From Sphaerolaimus hirsutus (Eukaryota; Nematoda; Chromadorea; Monhysterida; Sphaerolaimidae), in NCBI GenBank assembly GCA_964036195.1, contig CAXIWS010000776.1, forward strand, positions 16,251-80,250: 64,000 nucleotides of DNA, in the 5' to 3' direction. Under the pieces are notes generated by a model, which did no database searches, was not told where the DNA came from, and saw nothing but the letters and a program-made list of their open reading frames with translations. Positions 48,217-58,464 of this stretch are shown here, piece by piece. Position 1 is the stretch's first letter. Each line of letters begins with the position of its first letter. The position numbers were made by a program, and so were the translations under genes.

Positions 48217-49152
48217 TAGTGATGTAAAGGCACCGGGGCACCGGTGCCCCGGTGCTGGGCACCGAAGGGCACCAGCACCGGTGCTGGTGCGGTGCCATTG
48301 CAATCTTCAGGGGTGCCATGCCGGTGCCGGTGCCATTTTTTTCAGAATAGCACCGGTGCCGGTGCGGTGCGGTGCCATTTTTTTGCCGGTGCCAAAGGTG
48401 CTAGCACCGGGCCAAACTAAAAGGCACCGGGAAAGGCACCGGCCAAGGCTTCATGTGCTGTGCAATTTTGTCCATAGTATGTGCGTATTCATATTTCAAA
48501 AAACAGCGATATATTTACCCAACCGTTTTTGCCTTTTTTGTAAACCTCCCATCAAATAAATATACCTACTGTGAAATCCATTACACCCGATACGTGATCT
48601 GATGAACGAATCTAAAATTTTGTTGAATTTTAAATCATTTTTATATTTTATATTTATCTTACTTGTTTGTTCAAAATTTGTTGTCAGTTTATGACAGAGA
48701 TAGTTCCATTCTCTGTACAGCAACGATTCCGATCAGTAGACAATAGTGGCTATGGACATTGCAGTGAATTAAATATTTTATCTTTCATTTGTAATCATTG
48801 TAATTGCTTCATAAAAGTGATTGCCACATCATTCTTATCATTTTAAGTGCTCAACCATCAAAATCGGTTGAAAATTCATGGAAATATGCGCTTCCAAAGG
48901 TGAGACCACTGAGAAACTGCCCGATATTCACTTCAGAAATTTCAGCCCGGTGCGGTGCCTTTCGGTGCTAGCACCGGCAACCCGCCGGTGCCCTTCGGTG
49001 CCGGTGCCATTTTTTCCAAAAGGCACCGGTGCCGGTGCGGTGCGGTGCCATTTTCTGGCCGGTGCCCCAGGGTGCCAGGTGCCCTTTTCATGTGTTGGCA
49101 AAGGTGCCGGTGCGGTGCGGTGCCATTTTTCCCGGTGCCTTTAACATCACTA
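48217..49152. mobile_element. Right-arm-only hAT-type element, 936 bp
   Basis: The termini are TAGTGATGTAAAGGCACC and the inverse of TAGTGATGTTAAAGGCACC, with the 8-bp duplication ACCGCCAC (48209-48216, 49153-49160). The left arm holds one ACCGCCAC. Both ends carry CACCGGTGCCGGTGC arrays around an AT-rich core. No transposase. Confidence 0.9.
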
Positions 49153-50249
49153 ACCGCCACAGGGAGATATGAAGGCTAAAAAGTAAACTTGAACTTGACC
49201 CGTGACATTTGTCATGAACAAAGTGGCAACAATTACCTTCATTGTGTTGTGTCCAAAAATCTGCATGAATCCCCCCACCACCCAATTTCAGCCAGACAAT
49301 CCAACATTTGAGGACATCTGATCTGATACTTGCTTTGTGTTCATGTGAATTTGTTTGTGATTCATTTCATTTATTTATCATACCACTGTCATCGTTCCAC
49401 GTGGTGGGTGTATAACAAAAATATAAAATAAAAACACAGCATGCAAATCAATACTGGGCATCACATCTAGCATTCTAAAAATCTCTGGGAGGTTTATATT
49501 TTAAAAATCTCAGTAAATATAATTATATAGCCATTTAATTTTATTTATCTTTTATCAAAAATTTTCAGAGAGATTTAATTATATATTTTATTTCTGTGTG
49601 AGAAAATAAATAAAAAATCTCTCTGAAGTCATCTTTTTGAGAAATTTTGCCCCAATTTTCATACTTTTTGCCCATTTTCACCTTCAAATCTTTGACAATC
49701 CATGCTTTTTCCCTCTATCTTTGGCTTTACATGTGCTTATTTATATACCATAATTGGCTATTTTTTCCCTTATATGTCTTGAAAAGCTTACATAAAAGTC
49801 AGTTTGAAATACATCTTCTGTACTTGAGTAGTTTCATGAAGTATATGTGAAAGTGAGTACAGGTACTTTTTCAGGCAAATGTGAACATAATTACTCAGTA
49901 AACTCCGTAAACTTGAGTATACATATTTTTAGAAAACAAATATGTTTTAGCAACTTTGGAAAACGCGAGATAAAATTTGAATAGTAAAATAGGTGTTAAG
50001 TGAAAATCCAGTGAATTCTGAGGTTTCAGAGGGTGATGTCATTTTTCGGGAAGTTCTGCGGCCAGAACAATCAAGCAGTGTACCATTACCATCATCATCC
50101 ATGGGGTGCTTCACAATTACAGTTTATGATCGCTTTATGAAAGTTGGCTGAAATGAATACCCGACATTTTGTGCTGAATATACTCGGTATACCTTGAAGG
50201 ATTCCAGGTATTCTTCCCTCCATGGACATCTTACCTTCCGGAGGTATGA

Positions 50250-50888
50250 TGCCCGCGGGAAGGTAAGATGTCCACGGAGGGAAGGTTTCCGGGAATGGTA
50301 AATAAGCCGTCATATGTGGCTGTAGTATATAATATTCAGGTAATGTGCTTCCATGTATACTCGGCGTACGTGATACTCTGCCCTCGCACTGATTTATGTC
50401 TCGTGTTGGAAGCGTGCCAATGATTATTCAATCATGCGATTTCCGTAAAAATATGAAAAAAATTCATCAATGTGAATATGTTAATGAAAAACATAACAAC
50501 AATCAATTTTGTTATCTTTTTATGAAACTCGGACGCATGAACCATCGTTGGCACACTTCCAGCGGGAACCACGCGTGCAGGGTGTAAAGTAACCGGAGTA
50601 TACCACCACAGTGTGTAACATCACTCCCAAAGTTACAACCTCCTTTTATAACCTTGTTTGATCACTACTCTGTGCAAAACTTCACTTGAAGTTGAGAACA
50701 TTCGACTACAAGACATTATACGAACATGTCGACAAAAAATTGACATTTTTGACACAAATTATAATGCTATCCCATCGCTCCACAGCCATTATATAGTCAT
50801 ATATAACATCACAGAGTATTGCCACTTGTCTGATATACCTAAATATATATGTTGACACAGCGTCACAACAGGAGTCTGTAAATCCAAA
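50250..50888. other. Right flank, no gene seen
   Basis: Starts in the GGAGGTATGATG motif cluster. Bases 50556-50590 repeat the left-flank sequence 602-636 in the same orientation with two mismatches. Otherwise AT-rich without an exon-like frame. Confidence 0.45.
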
Positions 50889-50890
50889 TA

Positions 50891-51912
50891 CTGTATTACC
50901 TCGAAATACCCTCATGGGGGTTTATTATTTCGCCAGCAAAATTTGAGGCGGGTTAATTCGAGGGGGGGTTTATTCGAGGGTTTTTTTTATCATTTCGTCA
51001 GAAATTTTTGTAAGGATCGTAGTAAATAGTAGGCATTTGCGTACCCAAAATAGGTAATAAATGTGTCCAAACAGGATATATTTGGACATAAAAACGTAGA
51101 TAGCTACACAAACTACTCTTTGTGTAGCTGCAATGCAAATTAACAGTAAACTCGGCAGACGTTATGCGAGTCAATGGTCTAACGAATTTTTGTACAAGTG
51201 CCATTCTAACCCAATTTCATTGTTATTGACACTCGTATTTCATGCGTAGGGATGACCATCAACAAATTTTTCAATTAGATAAGTGAACGTCACCGTCGAA
51301 ATTTGAATTTAAGATCTACACTTGATAAATATACGATAATTTCTTATTATTACGAACATAGTGAGCATTTTATGTTATTCAGAGCAATTTTTAGATTTTC
51401 AAAACGATCCAGATTTAGCTAGTGGTGTACAGTGTACAGGGTCGTTCTTCCCTTGTTCTATCGCACGCACACATACGTACTTTTTTGTTGGAATTTGTCC
51501 GGGCTGTTACAATAAAATACCTTGTTATCTGCTTTCATATGACAATATGCGTGTTCAGTTTATCCTGTTCTCGCATAAAACGTCGGATTGAATAAGATTT
51601 ACCATGAATCGATTGGAATGCATTCATTCAAATTCAAAATTAACTTAACAATTTTAACGAAATTTAAAATTGGTACGTAAGGGCCGAATCACTGATTCCT
51701 TTCATGTCTGCCGAGTTTAATATACATCATGTACATTGCGTACATGACGTATTTATCATGTACATGACGTATTTCGAGGGGGGGTTTTATTATTTCCCCA
51801 GCCCATTTCGAGGGGGGGGTTTATTATTTCCCCAGCCCATTTTGAGGGGAGGTTAATTCGAGGGGGGGAGGGGGGTTAATTCAAGGGGGGGGGATAATTC
51901 GAGGTCATACGG
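50891..51912. mobile_element. TA-target MITE carrying a nested TA element
   Basis: The ends are CTGTATTACCTCGAAATACC and the inverse of CCGTATGACCTCGAATTATC, with TA outside. A 569-base element (51149-51717) with ends AACTCGGCAGAC and its exact inverse is inserted at a TA, which is duplicated. The uninterrupted form of the host MITE is seen at 15133-15580. Confidence 0.8.
51149..51717. mobile_element. Nested TA-target element, AACTCGGCAGAC ends
   Basis: 12-bp perfect TIR, TA at 51147-51148 and 51718-51719. Same terminal consensus (AANTCGGCRGAC) as 38324-38941, but interiors show no clear match by eye. No transposase frame. Confidence 0.8.
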
Positions 51913-51914
51913 TA

Positions 51915-52547
51915 GTTAGTATCCAATCACACTTATCATTGTCACCATATTGATTTTTTTACAAATATTTTGCAAAAAGGCATCTGACAAAGTTAGACTT
52001 ACAATTAATTAGACAAACGTTTAATTACGACATGCGCTGCCGGCCTAATTTTTTTCATTTTAGACTTCCATCATCGTCCTGGGGCCAGTTTCGCAAATTG
52101 AGAAGTGAGAAGTGAAATGGCAAATGCTAGGTGAATTGAGAAGTAAAATGGCAAAGGCTAAGAGAAATTACTTTTTATTTTTTTACTTCGCTTTTGCCAA
52201 TTCAAAGTCGAGAAGCGCATAAAATTCCCATAAGGGAGGCGCAACGCGGGCGGGAACAAAAATGTCCTCGCGTGCAAGAAGGCGACAAGTCCATTTCCCT
52301 CCCAAAAACAGTTTTGCTCTGACCGAATGGAATTTTATGGACACCCCATTTTTCACATATACGTTGAGATTTGGGGCTGAAAATTTGACACTTTATTGTC
52401 AACATATGGAACTTAATGAAAAGCATGAGAGAGTCAAATTGGACACGCACCACGGGCCTGGAATTGGGTTTGAAACTTAAAATGCGATTTACTCAAAATC
52501 ACATTTTGTGGACTTGTCGACTTTTAGAATTAGACGCCTCATTTAGA
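51915..52547. other. Transposon fragments, no gene seen
   Basis: Contains a GCCAGTTTCGCAAATTGAGAAG terminus (about 52085) and a family A fragment from 52210 to 52543 that ends GAATTAGACGCCTC. Confidence 0.5.
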
Positions 52548-52711
52548 TTTTCATTCGCGACGATTCTTATACTTGGGGCACTTCTCGCAGCAGGGGCATA
52601 CGTCAGCGCATTTTTTCTGGCCCATTGTACTCTTTAGTTGTGAAAATGTCCAGCGTAGTTGCTTCAGTTCCCAGCGTTCCGAAATGCATGCACCGATTTT
52701 CATGTCACAGG
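52548..52711 (-). CDS. Possible terminal exon, Cys-rich, cut by a hAT element
   Basis: On the minus strand the frame reads ACISERWELKQLRWTFSQLK, then GQKKCADVCPCCEKCPKYKN, and stops at 52551-52553. The frame stays open through the TSD of the hAT element 52712-53813 and continues beyond it at 53822-53840. If real, the exon was split by that insertion. The opposite strand also has an open hydrophobic frame, so this is tentative. Confidence 0.3.
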
Positions 52712-53813
52712 CAACGATGGGTGAGTTCTCAAAATAAAAACACTTTCTGTATTTTGAGTTTTTCAAAAATGAATATCTGTGTTTTGAGTTTTTTTCACAA
52801 AAAAAACTTGAGTTTCTGTGTTTTTTAAAAAACTTCAGTTTTTTTCTGTAAATAAATTAATAAAAACTCAAGTTTTTTAGTTAAAACTCAAGTTTTTTAG
52901 TAAAACCTCAAGTTTTTCTGTCAAAATTCAAGTTTTTTATTAAAAACTCAGGGTTTTTTACTAAAAACTCAAGTTTTTTAGTAAAAACTCGAGTTGTTTT
53001 ACAAAAAGTTGCATTTTACAGCATTTTACTGTTGAAACAGTGGTTTTCTTATCAAATATTGGTTTTGCATACGTTCTGTTGTGTATTGGAAAATTTTCAT
53101 GGAGGTAGTTCCAAATGGGTGACCACAACTTTTGACAGCCTGGGAGGTTGGGAGCCCTCAGCTCAATTGTGTGATCTAGCAGACCCTGGTGCCAGTCCCA
53201 AGCGCTGTAAAGTGTAAGTTAAAGTGTCAAATGTAAAGTCAAATGCAAAGTAAAGTGTCAAATGTAAAGTCAAATGCAAAGTAAACTGTCAATTGTCATG
53301 CAATGTTCAGTCATAAAATCTTTTATTTTTTGTTTTGATTGACACTTTACTTTGCATTTGACTTTACATTTGATACTTTACTTTACACTTTACAGGGCTT
53401 GGGACTGCCCCCTGGTGGACACTCCTCAACACTTCGATCACAGTCCCTAATATTGTCGAAACCACCAGGAGATGCGGACACCATTATTTCTTTGGATACT
53501 TATTTCATCATTAAACCTGGATACTACCTAACCTATGTACATATTAACACACTATACATACATGCATACCTTATGTATTCATACCTTACATTATTCAGTT
53601 CAAATCTTGTGCCTCCAATTGCTTGGATAAAAAAAACTCAAAAAAAACATTTCCATATTTTATGTGTTTCCGTGTTTCCGTGTCCTCCAAAAAAGAACTC
53701 ATTTGAGTTTCCGTGTTTTTCAAAATTGTTGAGTTTCCGTGTTTCTGTGTTAAACAAAAACACGAAAACTCAATGAGTTTCCATATTTAATATGTGTGTT
53801 TTTGCCATCGTTG
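52712..53813. mobile_element. hAT-type element with possible captured gene fragment
   Basis: TIR CAACGATGG at both ends, 8-bp duplication GTCACAGG (52704-52711, 53814-53821). Inside lies non-repetitive sequence open in one frame (GGSSKWVTTTFDSLGGWEPS before 53188; SKPPGDADTIISLDTYFIIK after 53440), split by a GTGCCAGTCCC element. Confidence 0.8.
53189..53411. mobile_element. CAGTCCC introner-like element nested in hAT element
   Basis: The ends are GTGCCAGTCCCAAGCGCTG and the inverse of GGGGCAGTCCCAAGCCCTG; CTG on both sides (53186-53188, 53412-53414). Removing the element plus one CTG joins two frames that are open in the same phase. With CTG rather than CAG there is no AG at the edge, so plus-strand splicing at the edges is not possible. 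Confidence 0.7.
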
Positions 53814-53821
53814 GTCACAGG

Positions 53822-54167
53822 TTGAACCCCTTCTGCGTGTTTTTCGTGGATAGAAATGACCAATGATAAAGTTTTGCACAAAATCGCTAATTTTCATAAC
53901 TTTTACCCATTTTCACTGTCAAAGTCACTGGTGCCCAATTGCCTATTTTCAAATGTTATTGGCAAAATATGTGCTCTTTGGTGAAAATACAAATTGTTGG
54001 TCATTGTCACCTATTTTTTGTGATTTTTCTCTCTTTAATTCCATCTACACCTTGGGAAGGTCTAAATATTGGACCCCGCGGACCCCCCACCCCCCCCCCC
54101 CCCAGAAAAGTTATCAGCCGCCTATTGCTATGGAGTAGCGATTTAAATACATTCTATAACCTATTTA
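53822..54167. other. AT-rich, no gene seen
   Basis: No supported feature other than the possible upstream edge of the minus-strand exon near 53840 and a poly-C run at 54087-54103. Confidence 0.4.
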
Positions 54168-54601
54168 CCGTATTACCTCGAATTATCCCCCCCCCTTGAA
54201 TTAACCCCCCCTCGAAATACCCCCCCCCCCTAAAATTCGGCTGAGGAAATAATAAACCCCCCCTCGAAATACCCCCCCTAACATTGAGTGTGAAGAGAAC
54301 GTACATGACAAACACCGCAGTTTGTGATCTGTACAATGCAGAACACACGTTAAAACTGAAGATTGAGTGACGTTAGGGAAGGGTTTATGTGTATATACAG
54401 TTATATATACCTATGAAGACATATATTTACATCTATGTGATTGTTCGATTTTTCTACGTCCGAGTATGGGGAATTTCCGAAAATTTCTGGCGAAATAATA
54501 GACCCCCCCCCTCGAATAAACCCCCCCCCCTCGAATTATCCCCCCCTCAAATTTTGCTGACGAAAAAATAAACCCCCTGGGGGTATTTCGAGGTAATACG
54601 G
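54168..54601. mobile_element. TA-target MITE, CCGTATTACC ends
   Basis: The ends are CCGTATTACCTCGAATTATC and the inverse of CCGTATTACCTCGAAATACC, with TA at 54166-54167 and 54602-54603. Confidence 0.85.
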
Positions 54602-54605
54602 TATA

Positions 54606-54890
54606 TTAATCCCCGCCGGGGTACAAATCTACGAAACCCCTGCTACACACGAAGTTCGTTTTGCATTTATGAATGTTCCGGCTCTGACCTGTTTTATCTC
54701 TAACAAACCCGTTGTATGAGTGTTTGAAGTTTTTATCAATTTGCCGCATGCAGCAAGCCCACTCTAGCGGTGCGGTGTAGGTTTCGCAATCCTTGTATTG
54801 GCTGCACGGCACGAATACACCTGCGCATCGTACGGTTGCGGTCGGGATACCTAGATTTTGACCCCCCGGGGGGCATGGGTTTTGGGGCAT
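54606..54890 (-). CDS. Cys-rich 94-codon frame or exon, function unknown
   Basis: Starts at ATG (54890), stops at TAA beside the MITE at 54601. It has nine cysteines and a mixed, non-repetitive composition, for example VRCAGVFVPCSQYKDCETYT and AKHPEWACC-like spacing (actual residues LEWACCMRQ). A CTAG acceptor-like site before codon 15 and an AACAG|GTCAGA donor-like site inside suggest it could instead be an internal exon. No signal peptide at this start. Not overlapped by any repeat recognised here. Confidence 0.45.
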   Translation of the reverse strand: MPQNPCPPGGQNLGIPTATVRCAGVFVPCSQYKDCETYTAPLEWACCMRQIDKNFKHSYNGFVRDKTGQSRNIHKCKTNFVCSRGFVDLYPGGD

Positions 54891-55493
54891 TTTAGTGTAA
54901 AAGCTTCCATTTATTCATGTTACCCTGTAATTACAAGCCGTGATATGCTAGTGTAGTATATAGTATCCAGCCAAAGTGCATAAATACTTCTACTGTGCGT
55001 AACATCACTGTATTAGCCTTCTCTTACAGCCTTATTTAAGCACTATTCCATGCTGAACTTCACTTGGTCACAAACATTCGACAAAACACCACTTATGTAA
55101 TAAGTCAACATAAAATGGATATTTTTGAAAGAAATCACTGCTTATAATGCTATCCCATGACTCCACAGTCATAATATGACCACAATAGGCATAACAATAC
55201 ATTGTCTGACAGTCATACACATTTTTCTCTATACCCCGATTTTGGACGATTTAAAAAAAACTTATTTAAATTTAAAAAATCAAAAAAACATTTTAACTGA
55301 TTTTTTTATCAAGGCGTTTAAAGAATTGGTTGTTTCCAACCCTAGTAAGACCAATCTAATATCATGAGAAAAACATTTATTGTTCATTTGAGGGTTTTAT
55401 TGTTAACTTGAAGGACTTGGAGGATTTCATTGTTAGGTTAAGTGCGCGGCCCAGTTTAGGGTGTAAATTTTTTATGGAAAAAATGGGACAGAC
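54891..55493. other. AT-rich, no gene seen
   Basis: No exon-like frame. Short poly-A/T tracts near 55250-55310. Confidence 0.4.
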
Positions 55494-55660
55494 TCATTAC
55501 GCACAGAAACTCGTTACGCACATGCGCCCGTTACGCACAGGATCAAAACTCGCCACGCACAGACGCCCGTTACGCACACAACTGGTGCTGTGTGCGTAGC
55601 GGGCTCTGTGCGTAGCGGGTTTCTGTGCGTAACGGGGTTCTGTGCGTATCAGGCGTATGT
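55494..55660. repeat. Inverted repeat of TTACGCACAGAAACTCG units
   Basis: The left half repeats CGTTACGCACAGRMNCCCG and the right half carries the inverted form CTGTGCGTAGCGGG, so the whole can fold back. Likely a foldback transposon. Frames on both strands are repeat-derived. Confidence 0.6.
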
Positions 55661-56330
55661 GCGCAGCGAGCGGGGGATTAGTGAGCGTGACGGGGGTGTG
55701 CACATACGGCACACGGGGTGCGGCAAACACAAAGGGCGCAGAACAAAACACAATGGCTAGCTGTTTGTGTTTGGCCGCCAGTACCATTATTGATATCTTA
55801 ACACCCCCCCCCCCCGAAACAGATCACTCCGGCGCGTGTTGGCGTCAGCTGCGAGCAGCCGAAGGAAAAATGATGATTTTCAGCAAGCGCTTGACTGCGA
55901 GAGCCAAAGAAGTCATGTGGAATGTCAAATTTAAATGGATTATACCTTTTCGATAATCGTAAACAACTCTCAGACAATGGCAGAACAATGGATGACAATG
56001 GACAACCGGTCTGATACATGTTCTACTGCAGGAGTTGGTGTGTCGCGCAGATTTCAAACGTGTTATATCGATGTTAAATGGTGTGTTCCTTATAAAGCAC
56101 GACTCACTGATTATGGATCCGCTTAGAACTCGAAATAGACAAAATGGCAAAAATGTCCGCAAATGACTGTCTATCGCATAACACTATATTGTCTCATAAT
56201 ATAAAATTTTTTTAAATGTTGTGCGATCGCGCTTCAATTTGCCATGCGAATTTGAAAACACTTCCTGATATCGCATGCAAAAAATCACATTCCCAGGTCA
56301 TCTGTGTCAATAGTTATGACACCGGGCTAA
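55661..56330. other. Possible exon remnants, strand ambiguous
   Basis: Plus-strand sequence after CTACTGCAG (56030) is open as ELVCRADFKRVISMLNGVFL to a TGA near 56165, and 55820-55955 is open after CGAAACAG. The minus strand is equally open across both, so no gene is called. Confidence 0.25.
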
Positions 56331-56540
56331 TTCAACTTGTGCACAAGTAAATGGACTTTTGCTCGCGCACAATTACACTTGTAAGAATATCACTTGTGCA
56401 CAAGTAACTGCATTTGCGGAGACAGCTTTTTTGTTTCGTATACAAAGCAAAATATACTTGTGCACAAGTAAACATGACTTGTGGAGCTATTATTTTGTGG
56501 TATAAACAAAGCAAAATGCACTTGTGCACAAGTCCACGTG
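56331..56540. repeat. Four copies of palindrome ACTTGTGCACAAGT
   Basis: Perfect 14-base palindromes at 56335-56348, 56392-56405, 56456-56469 and 56520-56533, spaced 57, 64 and 64 bases. The last two lie in related units with TATACAAAGCAAAAT-type sequence. Degenerate forms recur to the end of the window. Confidence 0.8.
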
Positions 56541-57144
56541 ACTATCAGACCGGAGTACCGGAACTGTAATTAAATGAAATTTTCCGGTCCGCCATTGAAG
56601 TGTGTTGCGCATCGGCAAACTTAGGGGTGTAATTAAAGAGACATTATGTTGTGCACTAGTAGCTTATATCGCGCATCTCAAGTTCGATTTGGCTACTGAT
56701 AGAAATGCAAAAAAGAGGTCATAAATAGATGAAAACATAAGTACAAGTTCAGGAATCGTTGAATGTAACACACTTAGGTGCCGCAAATGAATAAATTTGC
56801 AAATGTAAACCACTAAGTAGCAAGTTACGTAAATTAAGCAGATTAATGCGTGTGAACTGGAAATAGAACACACGTTGTACTTAAAATGCACTTGCATATA
56901 TAAATAGAGCAATCGATAAGTGTTCCAGCGCACCCAACCCACTTTAATTACTCACTCGATGCATTTATCGATGAATATATGCAGTCAATTGTAGCAATGT
57001 GAAATAAGCAGATGTAGTGATTGGGGACATTTGGTGCAGAGAATTATTGACTGCATCAAATGCGGATTGTGCAAGTATAAATTTGTGTTGCAACTGGAAT
57101 GTGTGAAGTGTTTATTGGAAGTACAGGTGACACATTTCTAATTC
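56541..57144. other. AT-rich, no gene seen
   Basis: Unique-looking sequence with no supported gene. Confidence 0.4.
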
Positions 57145-57655
57145 AAATAGACATAAAATAAACAAACATTAGAGAATTAATTAGTAGGACATTGGTGAAC
57201 GTTTTACACCTTTTTGAAAACATTTTTCATATTTCAAGTCAAAGAGACTTGTGCACAACACATGTTACTAGTGCAGAAGTCAATTTTCCATAATCAACAT
57301 CAATCGCTTTGACTTGAAGCAGAGGTGATACGTTTTTGTTCGAATCAATCAAATTAAATCATTTTGTCAACAATTAGACTAGTGCACAAGTCACGTGTGT
57401 CGTGCACAAGTCGCCATGACTTGAAGCAGAGGTGATACGTTTTTGTTCAAATCAATCAAATTAAATCATTTTGTCAACAATTAGACTAGTGCACAAGTCA
57501 CGTGTGTCGTGCACAAGTCGCTTTGACTTGAAGCCGAGGAGATCAATAACAGAAACACGTCCATGCAATCTGTACATGATCTGACACGCTGGGAGCGTCC
57601 CCGTCGCTCATATCGGACACCTCGTTGGAGGTGACTAATGCCCAGCTAATTTTTC
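57145..57655 (+). repeat. Ribozyme-bearing direct repeat, copy 1
   Basis: Matches 58064-58361 from AAATAGACATAAAAT to CCCAGCTAATTTTTC. It has two extra tandem units of 107 bases (about 57319-57532), each containing GACTAGTGCACAAGTCACG. Confidence 0.85.
57578..57646 (+). ncRNA. HDV-like self-cleaving ribozyme motif, copy 1 (P1 mismatch)
   Basis: Same layout as the copy at 58283-58351. Strands: P1 57578-57584 with 57608-57614, P2 57588-57593 with 57641-57646, P3 57595-57597 with 57605-57607, P4 57618-57623 with 57628-57633. P1 has one C/U mismatch in its centre, so cleavage is probably weaker or lost. Confidence 0.6.
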
Positions 57656-58063
57656 TTCATTCCATCAATGACTATCATGTATTACTACATTATTTGTCTG
57701 CTTCAAGTCAAAACAACTTGTGCACGACACATGATACTTGTGCACTAGTTGTATTTCCTATAATATAAATCCGTGCAAATATGAGTGCACTGCAGCATGT
57801 TCTCATTGACATGTTCATGTTACTATTATGCTTATATTGAACTATTTAAATGGAATTTATTGTTTACCTCAGTTCAAAGCTGGCGTATGAATAAATAAAT
57901 AAATAAATAAATTATCATATTTATATACATAAATAAATTTATCAGTACTTGAATATATGGCGTGTTTAAATATACTAATTTTATACAATTTCAATCTTTG
58001 TTGTTAGAATCAGGGAGTAATTATTTAAACAATTTTTAATTTTATTTGTCAATATAAGTAATA
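57656..58063. other. Spacer between ribozyme repeats
   Basis: AT-rich. Contains one more degenerate TTGTGCAC repeat unit (57697-57810) of the family spread over 56.3-63.8 kb. Confidence 0.5.
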
Positions 58064-58361
58064 AAATAGACATAAAATTAACAAACATTAGAAAATTAAT
58101 TAGTAGGACATTGGTGAACGTCTTACACCTTTTTGAAAACATTTTTCATATTTCAAGTCAAAGAGACTTGTGCACAACACATGTTACTAGTGCAGAAGTC
58201 AATTTTCCATAATCAACATCAATCGCTTTGACTTGAAGCCGAGGAGATCAATAACAGAAACACGTCCATGCAATCTGTACATGATCTGACACGCTGGGAG
58301 CGTCCCCGTCGCTCAGATCGGACACCTCGTTGGAGGTGACTAATGCCCAGCTAATTTTTCT
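58064..58361 (+). repeat. Ribozyme-bearing direct repeat, copy 2
   Basis: About 298 bases, near-identical to copy 1 without its two 107-base tandem units. Lies just downstream of, and antisense to, the 3' end of the membrane-protein gene. Confidence 0.85.
58283..58351 (+). ncRNA. HDV-like self-cleaving ribozyme motif, copy 2 (intact)
   Basis: The nested double pseudoknot order is complete. P1 GATCTGA (58283-58289) pairs with TCAGATC (58313-58319). P2 GCTGGG (58293-58298) pairs with CCCAGC (58346-58351). P3 GCG (58300-58302) pairs with CGC (58310-58312) around loop TCCCCGT. P4 CACCTC (58323-58328) pairs with GAGGTG (58333-58338) around GTTG. GGA after P1 can give P1.1 with the loop Cs. J4/2 reads ACTAATG and holds the expected active-site C followed by UAA. 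P1 is 7 bp starting with G and P3 is 3 bp, as in the known family. Predicted cleavage is 5' of G58283. Not tested. Confidence 0.8.
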
Positions 58362-58464
58362 GATGTCAATTTCTGATTTCTGCTAATGTCAATATAAGTC
58401 ATTTTCACCAACTGCGCAAAATATACGGTCAAAATAATGGGCAAAATAACGAGGAACGAGGTAT
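58362..58464. other. 3' flank of membrane-protein gene
   Basis: Downstream of the stop codon on the minus strand. No clear AATAAA in the transcript sense was noted. Confidence 0.4.

Larger units (their letters stand above)
25201..50249 (-). repeat. Right arm of giant inverted repeat (25.0 kb)
   Basis: Reverse complement of 2870-23052 plus seven extra segments: 26327-26703, 30781-31323, 38324-38941, 39255-39728, 41433-41689, 45710-47376 and 48217-49152. These sum to about 4.87 kb, the whole length difference between the arms. The left arm has only small extra pieces, the largest about 100 bases near 5790. Confidence 0.93.

Noticed and set aside
55845..56162. 105-codon minus-strand frame
   Set aside because: The plus strand is equally open with better acceptor sites; neither strand has enough evidence for a gene.
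57578..57650. tRNA-like or simple stem-loop reading of the ribozyme region
   Set aside because: No anticodon-arm or T-arm consensus; the pairings form a nested pseudoknot, which fits the HDV-like fold instead.
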